The notes beneath the pieces are model-generated. The model was not told the DNA's origin. It made no database searches and was given only the letters and a program-made list of their open reading frames with translations. Source: Domibacillus sp. DTU_2020_1001157_1_SI_ALB_TIR_016 (GTDB lineage Bacteria > Bacillota > Bacilli > Bacillales > Domibacillaceae). From it: a stretch of DNA of 64,000 nucleotides. The stretch is taken from positions 1,302,001 to 1,366,000 of the forward strand of contig NZ_CP135438.1 of NCBI RefSeq assembly GCF_032341995.1, given 5' to 3'. Within the stretch, counting starts at the first letter, position 1. Each line of letters opens with the position of its first letter. The position numbers and the translations under genes were made by a program. Positions 33,748-42,563 of this stretch are shown in pieces.

Positions 33748-34431
33748 TCACCTCGATGCTGTTTGCTGTGTAAGCAGTGTTCCAAGACTTAGCCAGTTTT
33801 CCTCTACAAGATGAACCGCTTTTTCAAACTGTTGATTTTCACATGCTAATATAATCTGATTGTGCTGATCGATCGAGTTTAATGCTTTTAATGTAGCGAA
33901 TTGTGAAATCTCTAAACGGTGAATTTTTGGCTCGCTGCGTTCTAAGGCCAGGATAATTTCAGGATTTCCGGCCGCATCCAAAAATACCTTGTGAAAAGCG
34001 GTATCTGCTTCAATTGCTCCAATCACATCTCCTTTTTCAATTGAAAGCTGCAGCGTTTTATTGATTGATTTTAAAGCTTCCATATCAGCTTGATTCAATA
34101 AAGGGCACGCGAGCCGGGCGGCGAGGGCATGTAAAACAGCTACCACAGTAAAAGCGTGCTTCGCTTCCTCTACATTTAGTGGAGCCACACGTGTAGAAGA
34201 ACCGGGAAGTGATTCTACCAGCCCTTCATCTTCCAGGCGTTTTAGCGCCTCCCTGACAGGAGTACGGCTAATGCCAAACTGTTCAGCTAATTTTTTGTCG
34301 TGCAGCCGTTCTTCCGGCTGAAATTCTAATGTGACAATCGATTTTTTTAACGTTTCGTACACTTCATCTCTAAGGGACAAACGCTTAATAGGTTTTATTA
34401 TATTTTTTTCCATAAAACCAATATATCGCAT
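33748..34431 (-). CDS. GntR family regulator, FadR subgroup
   Basis: About 227 residues. N-terminal winged helix (SLRDEVYETLKKSIVTLEFQ, AEQFGISRTPVREALKRLE) and a helical FCD ligand domain from about residue 90 with conserved EADTAFHKVF. It precedes the efflux gene by seven bases and probably regulates it. The start is unclear: ATG 34431 and 34413 both lack a good site. Confidence 0.85.
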   Translation of the reverse strand: MRYIGFMEKNIIKPIKRLSLRDEVYETLKKSIVTLEFQPEERLHDKKLAEQFGISRTPVREALKRLEDEGLVESLPGSSTRVAPLNVEEAKHAFTVVAVLHALAARLACPLLNQADMEALKSINKTLQLSIEKGDVIGAIEADTAFHKVFLDAAGNPEIILALERSEPKIHRLEISQFATLKALNSIDQHNQIILACENQQFEKAVHLVEENWLSLGTLLTQQTASR

Positions 34432-34597
34432 ATTAATTTTTAACACAACCTCATTTTTTAACACAAAATAGCTCAGAAGATGCAATGGCAATTTATGCGA
34501 TGAGCTCTGATTTAAAGTGAAAGGGAGAACAGCGATTTATTTCATCCAGGCACTTTTTTAAACTCATCAATAAAAATTGCTATATTAAAATCTTTTT

Positions 34598-34726
34598 AGT
34601 CCAGGGACAGATGATGTAGAACTTAATCCAAGCACGACGGTTTGGAAACTAAGAGAGCTTCAAAATCATTTATTCCCGGAAGACGGCCTGCAAAAAGAGC
34701 TTCTTTCGAGCCTTATTACTTTGTAA
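34598..34726 (+). pseudogene. Unidentified 3' gene remnant
   Basis: A frame without a start reads NPSTTVWKLRELQNHLFPED, then GLQKELLSSLITL and TAA 34724; a neighbouring frame reads YYFVTDNLP. This looks like the tail of a frameshifted gene. A hairpin GCAGGGAG...CTCCCTGC follows at 34773-34810. Family not recognised. Confidence 0.3.
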
Positions 34727-34838
34727 CAGACAATCTTCCATAGCAGATTATGCTAAACAACTTGTATAATGGGCAGGGAGGGTACGCTCATGGAAACATG
34801 GCTCCCTGCTTAATCAGCATATCAAAGGGGTAGGAACA

Positions 34839-35792
34839 ATGACGTTTATTGAAGACCGGCGGGCTCTAGTGAAAATGGCACACATGTATTACGAAGAAGG
34901 AGCCACACAATCAGAAATTGCAAAAGAAATGGGCGTAAGCCGCTCATTGATTTCAAAATATTTAGCAAAGGCAAAAGAGCAGGGCATTGTGAAAATTATC
35001 ATTCACGATGATGTTATTCATCCGTTTCGCCAGCTGGAAATGCAGGTGGAACGTTCTTATGGCATTCGGGAAGTGGTATGTATTCCGAGTTTTGGCGGGG
35101 AATCGTCTAAAAGCAGGCTCGGTGCGGCAGCAGCCAAGTATTTGCTGCGCATTATGCAGGATGGTCAGGTAATTGGTGTTTCGTCGGGAACCACACTGTT
35201 TGAAGTAGCAAAAGCAATGACTTCCAACCAAACATATCCTTCTGTTCGGTTTGTCCCGCTTGTGGGCGGAATGGGGAATGAACGTGTAGATATTCATGCG
35301 AATCATATTGTAGCGACGATGGCTGGACAGCTGCATGCGGAATATAAGCTGCTTCACACACCAGTTATGGTGGATTCTAAAGAAGCCAAAAAGGTATTTA
35401 TGAGCCAGTCTTCTATTAAAAGTGTATTTGATCTTGCTGCTCAGTCCGATATTGCGGTTGTCGGCATTGGCGGAACGCCTGAACATTCCACAATGGTACA
35501 GTCTTATCTTGGACAGGAGCATCAAAATCATTTTGCTGATCAGGATATTGCAGGAGATATATGCTATAACTTTATCAGCAAAAATGGAACAACTTCTCAA
35601 AGTACTTGGAATGAACGAATTATTGCTTTTGAGGCTGAGAAGCTAAAAGATATTCCTCTTGTTATTGGAGTAGCGAGCGGCAAAGAAAAAGTACAATCTA
35701 TACAAGCAGCCTTAAAAGGAAAACTGATCGACGTGCTGATCACAGACGAGGAAACAGCGAAAGACCTTGTTGCGGAACAGGATAAAAACTAA
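34839..35792 (+). CDS. SorC/DeoR-type sugar-binding regulator
   Basis: A 317-residue protein. N-terminal helix-turn-helix (MYYEEGATQSEIAKEMGVSR, SLISKYLAKAKEQGIV) and the large SorC sugar-phosphate-binding domain (about 60-310; VIGVSSGTTLFEVAKAM, VPLVGGMGNE, DIAVVGIGG). Such proteins control polyol and sugar operons. Directly downstream is the fossil of a sorbitol PTS gene, so this is probably the orphaned sorbitol regulator. The reading frame is intact. Confidence 0.85.
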   Translation: MTFIEDRRALVKMAHMYYEEGATQSEIAKEMGVSRSLISKYLAKAKEQGIVKIIIHDDVIHPFRQLEMQVERSYGIREVVCIPSFGGESSKSRLGAAAAKYLLRIMQDGQVIGVSSGTTLFEVAKAMTSNQTYPSVRFVPLVGGMGNERVDIHANHIVATMAGQLHAEYKLLHTPVMVDSKEAKKVFMSQSSIKSVFDLAAQSDIAVVGIGGTPEHSTMVQSYLGQEHQNHFADQDIAGDICYNFISKNGTTSQSTWNERIIAFEAEKLKDIPLVIGVASGKEKVQSIQAALKGKLIDVLITDEETAKDLVAEQDKN

Positions 35793-35820
35793 CCCTTTCT
35801 ATTTTCCGTTCTAATGAAAC

Positions 35821-35853
35821 TTGACTCATTCAAATTTGAATGAGTAGTATAAT
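35821..35853 (+). promoter_or_regulatory. Promoter with a perfect 22-bp palindrome in its spacer
   Basis: TTGACT at 35821 and TAGTAT/TATAAT at 35845-35853. Between them ACTCATTCAAA and TTTGAATGAGT (35824-35845) form a perfect palindrome, a likely operator for the upstream SorC-type regulator. Confidence 0.6.
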
Positions 35854-35884
35854 GTGAGCGTTTTACAAAAAAAAGAAATTGCGG

Positions 35885-35992
35885 GTGGGAAAAGAGATAG
35901 ACTTCCTGGTTAAGTTCGCAGAAGGTTTTATTGGAATGTTCTAAAGAGGCGGAGAAACCTTTATGGATATGTTCGCCGGTATCATAAAGTAA
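35885..35992 (+). pseudogene. N-terminal remnant of sorbitol PTS EIIC (SrlA/GutA)
   Basis: From GTG 35885 the frame reads EIDFLVKFAEGFIGMF, meets TAA at 35942, and continues RGGETFMDMFAGIIK to TAA 35990. This matches the opening of glucitol/sorbitol-specific EIIC (FIG.F..GGE.F...V.GI.P). The rest of the operon is gone and a terminator follows at once. Confidence 0.55.
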
Positions 35993-36063
35993 AAAAGCTG
36001 GCCTGAGGATTTGAACTGCCCCGTAAATGTTAGACACCAAACTAACATTTACGGGGTGTTTTT

Positions 36064-36585
36064 ATGGCCAAATTTACAATGGAAGAAAAGATTCAAATTG
36101 TATTAAGGTATTTAAAAAGAAATGAAAGTATTTATACAATTGCTGAAGAAGCCGGAGTCAGTTCTCCAATCTTAAGTGGATGGATTCGTCTTTATGAACA
36201 ATTCGGTGCAGAAGGGTTTTTAAAATCCTATACAAGCTATTCTGTGGAGTTTAAACTTAATGTACTCAAGTATATGAAAGACACGGGTACATCCTCTTAT
36301 GACGCAGCTGCCATTTTCAATATTTCTTCACCAGGCTTGATCCGAAACTGGCGAAAGTTATTTGAGACTGGAGGAATGGATGCCCTGTATCCAAAGAAAA
36401 AGGGGCGATCATTCATGAAAAAAGAAACAAAATCTACTGTTAAAAAACAATTACCAGTTGAAGGATCAATGGAGGCTCTTCAGGCTGAAAATGAGCGTTT
36501 ACGCATGGAGAACGCCTACTTAAAAAAGTTGAACGCTTTAGTTCAAGGACAGGAAAAATTACAAACAAAGTCAAAGCGCAAGTAA
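36064..36585 (+). CDS. IS150-group transposase OrfA
   Basis: A 173-residue DNA-binding protein with two helix-turn-helix repeats (ESIYTIAEEAGVSSPILSGW and TSSYDAAAIFNISSPGLIRN) and a C-terminal leucine-zipper-like helix (ALQAENERLRMENAYLKKL) ahead of the slip site. It starts at the left end of the element. Ribosomes that shift back one base at 36522-36528 make the OrfAB transposase. Confidence 0.9.
   Translation: MAKFTMEEKIQIVLRYLKRNESIYTIAEEAGVSSPILSGWIRLYEQFGAEGFLKSYTSYSVEFKLNVLKYMKDTGTSSYDAAAIFNISSPGLIRNWRKLFETGGMDALYPKKKGRSFMKKETKSTVKKQLPVEGSMEALQAENERLRMENAYLKKLNALVQGQEKLQTKSKRK
36522..36528 (+). other. Programmed -1 frameshift site A AAA AAG
   Basis: The heptamer AAAAAAG is read TTA AAA AAG in orfA. 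After a -1 shift the orfB frame is open from here to 37424 without a stop, which is the IS150/IS3 mechanism. Confidence 0.8.
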
Positions 36586-36614
36586 TTTTTGAGCTAAAGA
36601 ATGAATTTGATATC

Positions 36615-37424
36615 GTGGAATTAGTTAAAGTCGCTGACATTCCACGCAGTACATATTATTACTGGGAAAAACAATTAAATCGAGAAGATAAATATGTGAG
36701 TGTAAAAGAGGTCATTGAGGCCGTTTATCATGAACATAAAGGTCGTTATGGCTACCGCCGTATTCACAAAGAATTAACGAAAAGGCACATTCACCATGAC
36801 CCAAAGACCATTCATCGCTTAATGAATGAGATGGGCTTAAAATGTGAAGTGCGTATGAAAAAATACCGTTCATATCGTGGAAAAGTAGGTAAAATCGCCC
36901 CCAACATACTGAATCGCGATTTCAGCACAGAAAACATGAATGAAAAATGGGTAACCGATGTAACGGAATTTCACTTGTTTGGAGAAAAACGATTTTTATC
37001 TCCTGTTCTAGACTTATGTAATGGGGAAATTATTGCGTATAAAGTGATGAAACGTCCTGTTTATTCACTGGTTGAAGAGATGTTAGAAGAAGCAGTGAAG
37101 CGAATACAGCCTGAAGATAAGGTCATCCTTCATTCAGATCAAGGCTGGCATTATCAGATGGCCAAATACCAAAAAAAATTAAAAGAATATGGTATTCGTC
37201 AAAGCATGTCCCGTAAGGGAAATTGTTTAGACAACGCAGTCATGGAAAATTTCTTTGGCTTATTAAAATCAGAACTTCTTTACTTACAAGAGTTTGAGAG
37301 TATGGAACATTTTGAACGAGAATTAGAAGAGTATATTTATTATTACAATCACAAACGAATGAAGGCAAAATTAAATGACCTAAGTCCAATAGAATACCGG
37401 ACTCAGGTCTTGGAAGCTGCCTAA
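36615..37424 (+). CDS. IS150-group transposase OrfB (DDE integrase domain)
   Basis: The frame is open from the slip site; the first ATG is at 36615. It begins with an HTH_21 segment (RYGYRRIHKELTKR) and contains the RVE/DDE core: WVTDVTEFHLFG (first Asp), VILHSDQGWHYQ (second Asp), and GNCLDNAVMENFFGLLKSE with the catalytic Glu. C-terminal YYNHKRMKAKLNDLSPIEYR is typical. Translated mainly as a fusion with OrfA. It seems intact, so the element may be active. Confidence 0.9.
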   Translation: MELVKVADIPRSTYYYWEKQLNREDKYVSVKEVIEAVYHEHKGRYGYRRIHKELTKRHIHHDPKTIHRLMNEMGLKCEVRMKKYRSYRGKVGKIAPNILNRDFSTENMNEKWVTDVTEFHLFGEKRFLSPVLDLCNGEIIAYKVMKRPVYSLVEEMLEEAVKRIQPEDKVILHSDQGWHYQMAKYQKKLKEYGIRQSMSRKGNCLDNAVMENFFGLLKSELLYLQEFESMEHFERELEEYIYYYNHKRMKAKLNDLSPIEYRTQVLEAA

Positions 37425-37460
37425 ACTTTTTGTCTAACTTTATTGGGTCAGATCAATTCT

Positions 37461-37472
37461 GGCCAGCTTTTT
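37461..37472. terminator. Right arm of a terminator split by the IS3 element
   Basis: GGCCAGCTTTTT is the exact inverse of AAAAAGCTGGCC at 35992-36003. Removing the element and one ATT copy restores a 12-bp stem with a 10-base loop. Confidence 0.75.
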
Positions 37473-37503
37473 CAATTGCAATCAAAGAAAGCATGGAAAA
37501 TTT

Positions 37504-39252
37504 TTAAGTAACAGCTAACCCTTTACGCGCTTGCTTTACCTGCCCGGCCGGCTGTTTGGAAAGCTGGGCACATTCTTTAAAGGCACGCTGTCTGCAGCCG
37601 AGGCACGTTCCGGCATTTAAACGAGCTAACGCATAGTTTAACGCTTTTCCGGTACGGTCAAAGAAATATTCTTCACCGAGATGCTGATAAAAACCAGTGC
37701 TTGAAAGCAATTCTTTCGGCTGTCGTTTCAATCCTGACAGCAGCAGTTGTCCGCCTTGTTCTTTCAACTGATTGGCAATGGAAACAAGAAGCGCTTCACC
37801 CGAGGTGTCAATAAAAGAAACGTTGCTCATGCGCAGCAGCAGCACTTTTGGTTTTGACTCTAAAATGTGGTCAATCGCTTCTTCAAACTTTTCAGTTGAT
37901 CCAAAAAACAACGGCCCTTCAATGGTATACATGCCGATTTGAGGACAGTTTTTACCTTGAGCAACCATTTCTGGCTTTACCAATTTGTCTTCTGGATCCG
38001 GAAGTACTTTAGAGACCTTTAAGCCGCGGCTCATTTTAACCACAAACATTAGCAGAGCCAATAGTAATCCGGCTCCTACCCCAGTCGTTAAATCGGTGAA
38101 AACTGTTAACAAAAATGTAACAATCAGGACAGCTGAATCTGCACTTCTTGTTTGTACAATGTGACGGAATTCTTTTCGTTCACTCATATTCCAGGCCACG
38201 AACATTAAAATCGGCGCCATGCTCGCCATTGGAATATGGGAAGCGTAAGGAGCTAACAAAAGCACGACGAGCAGCACGACAAGGCCATGCACAATGCCCG
38301 ATAAAGGGGAAGCCGCCCCGTTTTTAATATTGGTTGCCGTTCTGGCAATGGCACCTGTAGCGGGAATGCCGCCAAACAAAGGGGTCACCATATTGGCAAT
38401 TCCTTGTCCAACGAGTTCTTTATTACTATGGTGTTTTTCTTTACTCATATTATCAGCCACAACGGCTGATAAAAGAGACTCGATTCCTCCTAAGGCGGCA
38501 ATTACAAGCGCAGCAGGCAAGAGCATAATCACTGTTTCCCATGTGATCGCTGGAAATTGAAAAGCCGGCAGTCCGCTTGGAATCGATCCAAATGCCGTGC
38601 CGATGGTCTCTACCTGACCGCGAAAAAAGAAAAAGGCGACAACACTTGAAACTAGCAAGCCAGCCAGAGGCCCGGGTATTTTAGGAACATATTTTGTCAT
38701 TAAAATAATCGTTCCCAGGCAGATGAAGGAAATCAGCACGCTAATTGGATTAACTGATCCAATGTGCAGCATAATCTCTATCATGTTTAAGTGAAATTCT
38801 TCATGTTTCTTAATGTCTCGCAAACCAAGAAAGTTAGCAATTTGCCCGGAAAAAATAATGACGGCGATGCCAGCTGTAAATCCTATTGTAACAGGGCGTG
38901 GAATGAACTTAATAAACCGTCCTGCTTTCAAAAGACCGGCCAGAAGAAGCAGGATTCCGGCCATGAATCCGGCAATCAGAAGATTTTCATATCCATACTG
39001 GGAAACAACCGCAAAAAGAATAGGAACAAAAGCTCCTGTAGGACCCGCAATCTGGAATTTGGAGCCTCCTAAAAGCGAAACCAAAATGCCAGCAATAATG
39101 GTCGTGTACAATCCATACTCCGGTCTTACACCAGAAGCAATCGCAAAAGCCATTCCTAATGGAATTGCGACAACCCCTACTACCAACCCAGCAAGCAGAT
39201 CTCTTTGAAACCGGCTGATGCTGTATCCTTCAAATCTTCTTAAAGCGATCAT
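37504..39252 (-). CDS. SulP family anion transporter with STAS domain
   Basis: A 582-residue protein. Membrane part (about 15-410) opens DLLAGLVVGVVAIPLGMAFA and carries the SulP signature segments FQIAGPTGAFVPIL and FGGIPATGAIARTATNIKNG. The STAS domain (about 440-545) contains VLLLRMSNVSFIDTSGEALL, with the usual Asp-Thr-Ser. The C-terminus has a small cysteine cluster (GTCLGCRQRAFKEC) of unknown purpose. It likely imports sulfate, bicarbonate or another anion. No partner gene such as carbonic anhydrase is adjacent. Confidence 0.88.
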   Translation of the reverse strand: MIALRRFEGYSISRFQRDLLAGLVVGVVAIPLGMAFAIASGVRPEYGLYTTIIAGILVSLLGGSKFQIAGPTGAFVPILFAVVSQYGYENLLIAGFMAGILLLLAGLLKAGRFIKFIPRPVTIGFTAGIAVIIFSGQIANFLGLRDIKKHEEFHLNMIEIMLHIGSVNPISVLISFICLGTIILMTKYVPKIPGPLAGLLVSSVVAFFFFRGQVETIGTAFGSIPSGLPAFQFPAITWETVIMLLPAALVIAALGGIESLLSAVVADNMSKEKHHSNKELVGQGIANMVTPLFGGIPATGAIARTATNIKNGAASPLSGIVHGLVVLLVVLLLAPYASHIPMASMAPILMFVAWNMSERKEFRHIVQTRSADSAVLIVTFLLTVFTDLTTGVGAGLLLALLMFVVKMSRGLKVSKVLPDPEDKLVKPEMVAQGKNCPQIGMYTIEGPLFFGSTEKFEEAIDHILESKPKVLLLRMSNVSFIDTSGEALLVSIANQLKEQGGQLLLSGLKRQPKELLSSTGFYQHLGEEYFFDRTGKALNYALARLNAGTCLGCRQRAFKECAQLSKQPAGQVKQARKGLAVT

Positions 39253-39734
39253 GCGTTCATTCCTTTCTTTTATAAAATTTAGATATTAAACGTAACTATG
39301 GAATATTATAGTTAATTATTGTAAATAAAATGTTTCTATACCATTACTATCCATAGGAACATTGTTCCTTTTTTCGTAATAATCAGAAAATATAACAAAA
39401 GACCAAAATTGGGGAAAGAGAAGGGTTTTAGTTCATAAAAAATTAAAATTAATGTATAAAATTTAATATTTAATTAAAATAAAAGGATTAATTACTTTAA
39501 AATGATAAAAACTACCTGATTGTAAAATAGCCCTATTTAATAAAATTTTAAAAATAAATAAAAGAAATTAAAAATTAAGAAGGGGAAATGGGAGTACCGC
39601 CAAAATTAGGTAAGTGGGTGGCAGTTCAATTAAAGACAATTACTCAGTTTATCACTTAATTAAAGTAGAAAAAGCAGCCGATCGGCCGCTTCAAAGTTCA
39701 TATGATTTTGTTTCTATCATTACTTCTGTCCTTT
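39253..39734. other. AT-rich intergenic region with an IS end
   Basis: Very AT-rich between the SulP and AraC genes. It holds AGGAAC ATT GTTCCT with a T-run (39357-39377) and the isolated IS terminus at 39608-39630. I see no gene. Confidence 0.4.
39608..39630 (+). repeat. Solo right terminus of a TnpB-type element
   Basis: AGGTAAGTGGGTGGCAGTTC followed by AAT matches the right end of the element at 9500-10967 (10945-10967) at 22 of 23 bases. No tnpB remains here, so it is a scar of a lost or partial copy. Confidence 0.6.
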
Positions 39735-40550
39735 TCAAGAGTAATCTGTCTGATTATCGTTAATGACCACGTTTGACCTTAACCTTCTGTATGCTCCGGG
39801 TGCGGTTCCATACTTTTTCTTAAATACTTTGCAAAAGTAGGAATAAGAACCAAATCCACATTCGATCGCAATATGTTCAAGTGTCATATTCGTGTATATC
39901 ATTCGGTCAATGGCAGAGGACAAACGGATCTCTTGAGCATATTCAACCATCGTTTTTCCAACACAGCTTTTAAAGAGATGGACAGATCGTGATAGACTGA
40001 GTCCTGCATGTTGTGCTACATCGTCTGCTTTGAATGTTGTCAGTGCATGCTCCTCAATATACCGCATCATACGTGTCACTGAGTAGGGACGAGAAAAAGC
40101 AGGACTCGTTTCAGTGGAGGCCCGTTCGAGAGATAGACAAAGCGCCCGCAGCAAATAGCTGGTGATCATTTGGTTATCACTGGATGAGGGCCTGCGTTCT
40201 TCAATGATGATGTTCTGCCACAAGGAAATGAGGGTTTCATTAATCCCAATGTGTGAAATTGTCCGCTTTGCTGATCGGGACCACCATTCATCAAGCCAGG
40301 CGTCGTTGCAAATGAGGTAATAATCCCCGCTGCCAACCTTTTCTTTAACAAAAAGTTCGTAGTGGTCCTCTGGATGAATCATTAAAAGATCCCCTTTTTT
40401 GATCAGAAGTTTCTCCCCATTGATTTTGGCTTCACATGACCCTTCCGTTTGCAAACGAAACAAATAACTTGCAGACCCAGGTTTGTGCTGAGAATAAAAC
40501 CCCTGTGTGTGATAAGAGTAACCGCATACATGTATATCCATATCATTCAC
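39735..40550 (-). CDS. AraC family regulator
   Basis: A 271-residue protein: N-terminal cupin-like sensor (about 20-100; KKGDLLMIHPEDHYEL) and a C-terminal pair of helix-turn-helices (about 165-262; FKADDVAQHAGLSLSRSVHL, LEHIAIECGFGSYSYFCKVF). AraC proteins with this layout sense sugars. It is divergent from an isomerase/oxidoreductase operon and likely activates it. Confidence 0.87.
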   Translation of the reverse strand: MNDMDIHVCGYSYHTQGFYSQHKPGSASYLFRLQTEGSCEAKINGEKLLIKKGDLLMIHPEDHYELFVKEKVGSGDYYLICNDAWLDEWWSRSAKRTISHIGINETLISLWQNIIIEERRPSSSDNQMITSYLLRALCLSLERASTETSPAFSRPYSVTRMMRYIEEHALTTFKADDVAQHAGLSLSRSVHLFKSCVGKTMVEYAQEIRLSSAIDRMIYTNMTLEHIAIECGFGSYSYFCKVFKKKYGTAPGAYRRLRSNVVINDNQTDYS

Positions 40551-40670
40551 TCGCTTTTTTACATAATAGCAAAATTGTACATGTTTTAATTATATCATTT
40601 ATGTTCATTTTTAATTGTCCGTTATATGCTGTAGTCAGATTAATCATATGACAAGAAAAGGAGAAATAAA

Positions 40671-41441
40671 ATGAAAGCGATTCCGGTAGCGGTTCAAATG
40701 TTTACTTTGCGTGATGAAAGCGAGAAGGATTTTGCCGGCACATTGAAAAAGGTGGCAGAACTTGGCTACGATGGTGTTGAATTTGCAGGATATGGAGGGC
40801 TGTCCGCTGCTGAAGTCCGTACATTGCTGGATGAACTGGGGCTAAAAGCCGCTTCAAGCCATGTACCGTTGGACGAATTGAAAACAAATTTGGCACAAGT
40901 GATTGAAGATCAAAAAACATTAGGCAGTAAATTTGTGGTTTGCCCATATTTACTGCCAGACCAGCGAAGTGAAGAAGATTACAGGGCGCTTATTGCCTTG
41001 CTGAATGAAGCTGGGGAAACATGCCGCCAGGAAGGTATCACGCTTTGCTATCACAATCACGATTTTGAACTGGACCGCTTATCAGATGGCCGGACGGCGC
41101 TTGAAGCCATTTTTGATGATACGGACTCAAAAAATGTAAAAGCAGAATTTGATGTGTATTGGCTGACTAAAGCTGGGGAACGGCCGATTGACTGGCTTCG
41201 TCGTTATAACGGAAGAACACCTCTCGTTCATTTAAAAGATATGACAACAGATGAGGAGCAGTTTTTTGCGGAGCTGGGCACAGGCGGTGTGGATCTTGAT
41301 GAGGTCCTGGCAGCAGGTGAAGAATCCAATGTGGAGTGGTGGATAGTAGAACAAGATATGACTCGTAAGTCTCCGTTTGAAAGTATTGAAATCAGCATTA
41401 ACTATTTAAAAACGAAACTGCCGCATCTTACAGGCAACTAA
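40671..41441 (+). CDS. Sugar phosphate isomerase/epimerase family (TIM barrel)
   Basis: A 256-residue xylose-isomerase-like barrel: PVAVQMFTLRDESEKDFAG, ELGYDGVEFAGYGG, YHNHDFEL, EFDVYWLTKAG and VHLKDM supply the metal-binding acids and histidines. Closest in style to proteins that work next to Gfo/Idh/MocA oxidoreductases on inositols or 3-keto-sugars. The substrate cannot be fixed. First gene of a three-gene operon; start after AAAGGAGAA. Confidence 0.82.
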   Translation: MKAIPVAVQMFTLRDESEKDFAGTLKKVAELGYDGVEFAGYGGLSAAEVRTLLDELGLKAASSHVPLDELKTNLAQVIEDQKTLGSKFVVCPYLLPDQRSEEDYRALIALLNEAGETCRQEGITLCYHNHDFELDRLSDGRTALEAIFDDTDSKNVKAEFDVYWLTKAGERPIDWLRRYNGRTPLVHLKDMTTDEEQFFAELGTGGVDLDEVLAAGEESNVEWWIVEQDMTRKSPFESIEISINYLKTKLPHLTGN

Positions 41442-41455
41442 AAAGGGGGATAAGA

Positions 41456-42544
41456 ATGGCAGTAAATGTTGGCGTCATCGGCTGTGGAAATATTAGTGGC
41501 ATTTATTTGGAAAATAGCCGCCGCTTTCCGCAGTTTAATATTATTGCTTGTGCGGATTTAGACAAGGCAAAAGCCGAAGAAGCAGCTCGTAAATATGGTG
41601 TTGAATCTGTATACAGTGTCGAGGAAATGATCGCTTCACCGGACATTGATATGATTTTGAACTTAACGGTTCCACACGCTCACGCAACAGTAGCACTCGA
41701 AGCTATTGAACAAAAGAAGCATGTATACTCAGAAAAGCCTCTTGCTGTTTCATTGGAAGATGGAAAGAGGATTATGGAAGCTGCACGTTTAAACAATGTC
41801 ACAGTCGGTTCCGCACCGGACACTTTTTTAGGCGGCAGCATTCAGCTTGCCGGCCAATTAATGAAAGATGGAGTTATTGGAAAACCAGTTGGTGCAACCG
41901 CATTCATGATGTCACGGGGGCCTGAATCATGGCATCCGAATCCCGAATTTTTTTACCACGCAGGCGGCGGGCCGATGTTTGATATGGGTCCGTATTATCT
42001 TACGGCACTTGTCAGCCTGATGGGTCCGGTAAACCGCATTACTGGATCCGCTCGAATTACGTTCCCAGAGCGTACCATTACAAGTGAAGCAAAATACGGA
42101 GAAAAAATTACCGTTCAGGTTCCAACTCATGTTACCGGAATTTTAGATTTTATAAATGGGGCCACGGCAACGATTACAACGAGCTTTGATGTATCTGCAG
42201 CACGCACGCCATTCATTGAAATTTACGGCGAAGAGGGCACGATTAGCCTCCCGGATCCTAATCATTTCAACCAGCCTGTTTTAGTGAAAAGACACGATGA
42301 AAAAGAATGGAAAGAAATCAAACCAGAAGGAGATGCTTTCGATAACCTGCGTGGAATCGGACTTGCAGATATGGCAGAAGCGATTGAAACAGGCAGACAA
42401 CCACGCGCAAATGGAGAGATGGCACTGCACGTTCTTGAAATTATGCATGGCATTCATCTGTCATCCGAACAGGGAAGGCATTACATAATGGAAAGCAGCT
42501 GCAATTGTCCGCCGTTAATAAAACAACCAAATGCAGCAGTATAA
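41456..42544 (+). CDS. Gfo/Idh/MocA family oxidoreductase
   Basis: A 362-residue NAD(P)-dependent dehydrogenase. Rossmann motif GVIGCGNISGIYLENS, then the family signature KHVYSEKPLAVSLEDG with the EKP lysine (near residue 95), and FYHAGGGPMFDMGPYYLTAL with the catalytic region. It oxidises or reduces a cyclitol or sugar ring. Fourteen bases from the preceding gene. Confidence 0.85.
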   Translation: MAVNVGVIGCGNISGIYLENSRRFPQFNIIACADLDKAKAEEAARKYGVESVYSVEEMIASPDIDMILNLTVPHAHATVALEAIEQKKHVYSEKPLAVSLEDGKRIMEAARLNNVTVGSAPDTFLGGSIQLAGQLMKDGVIGKPVGATAFMMSRGPESWHPNPEFFYHAGGGPMFDMGPYYLTALVSLMGPVNRITGSARITFPERTITSEAKYGEKITVQVPTHVTGILDFINGATATITTSFDVSAARTPFIEIYGEEGTISLPDPNHFNQPVLVKRHDEKEWKEIKPEGDAFDNLRGIGLADMAEAIETGRQPRANGEMALHVLEIMHGIHLSSEQGRHYIMESSCNCPPLIKQPNAAV

Positions 42545-42563
42545 GACTGGGGAGGAAAAGAGA

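Larger units (their letters stand above)
36012..37455 (+). mobile_element. IS3 family, IS150 group insertion sequence
   Basis: About 1,444 bases. Inverted ends TGAACTGCCCC...GTTAGACA (left) and TGATCTGACCC...GTTAGACA (right, inverted) agree at most positions. ATT flanks both sides as a 3-bp target duplication (36009-36011, 37456-37458). It contains orfA and orfB in overlapping frames with an A6G slip site. It sits within the loop of a terminator whose arms are at 35992-36003 and 37461-37472. A palindrome inside the left end (TAAATGTTAGACACC near 36024 and AACATTTACGGGG near 36044) could stop incoming transcription. Confidence 0.9.

Noticed and set aside
34769..34812. T-box or attenuator in front of the SorC-type gene
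   Set aside because: There is a GC hairpin, but no T-tract and no T-box sequence; a relic terminator is simpler.
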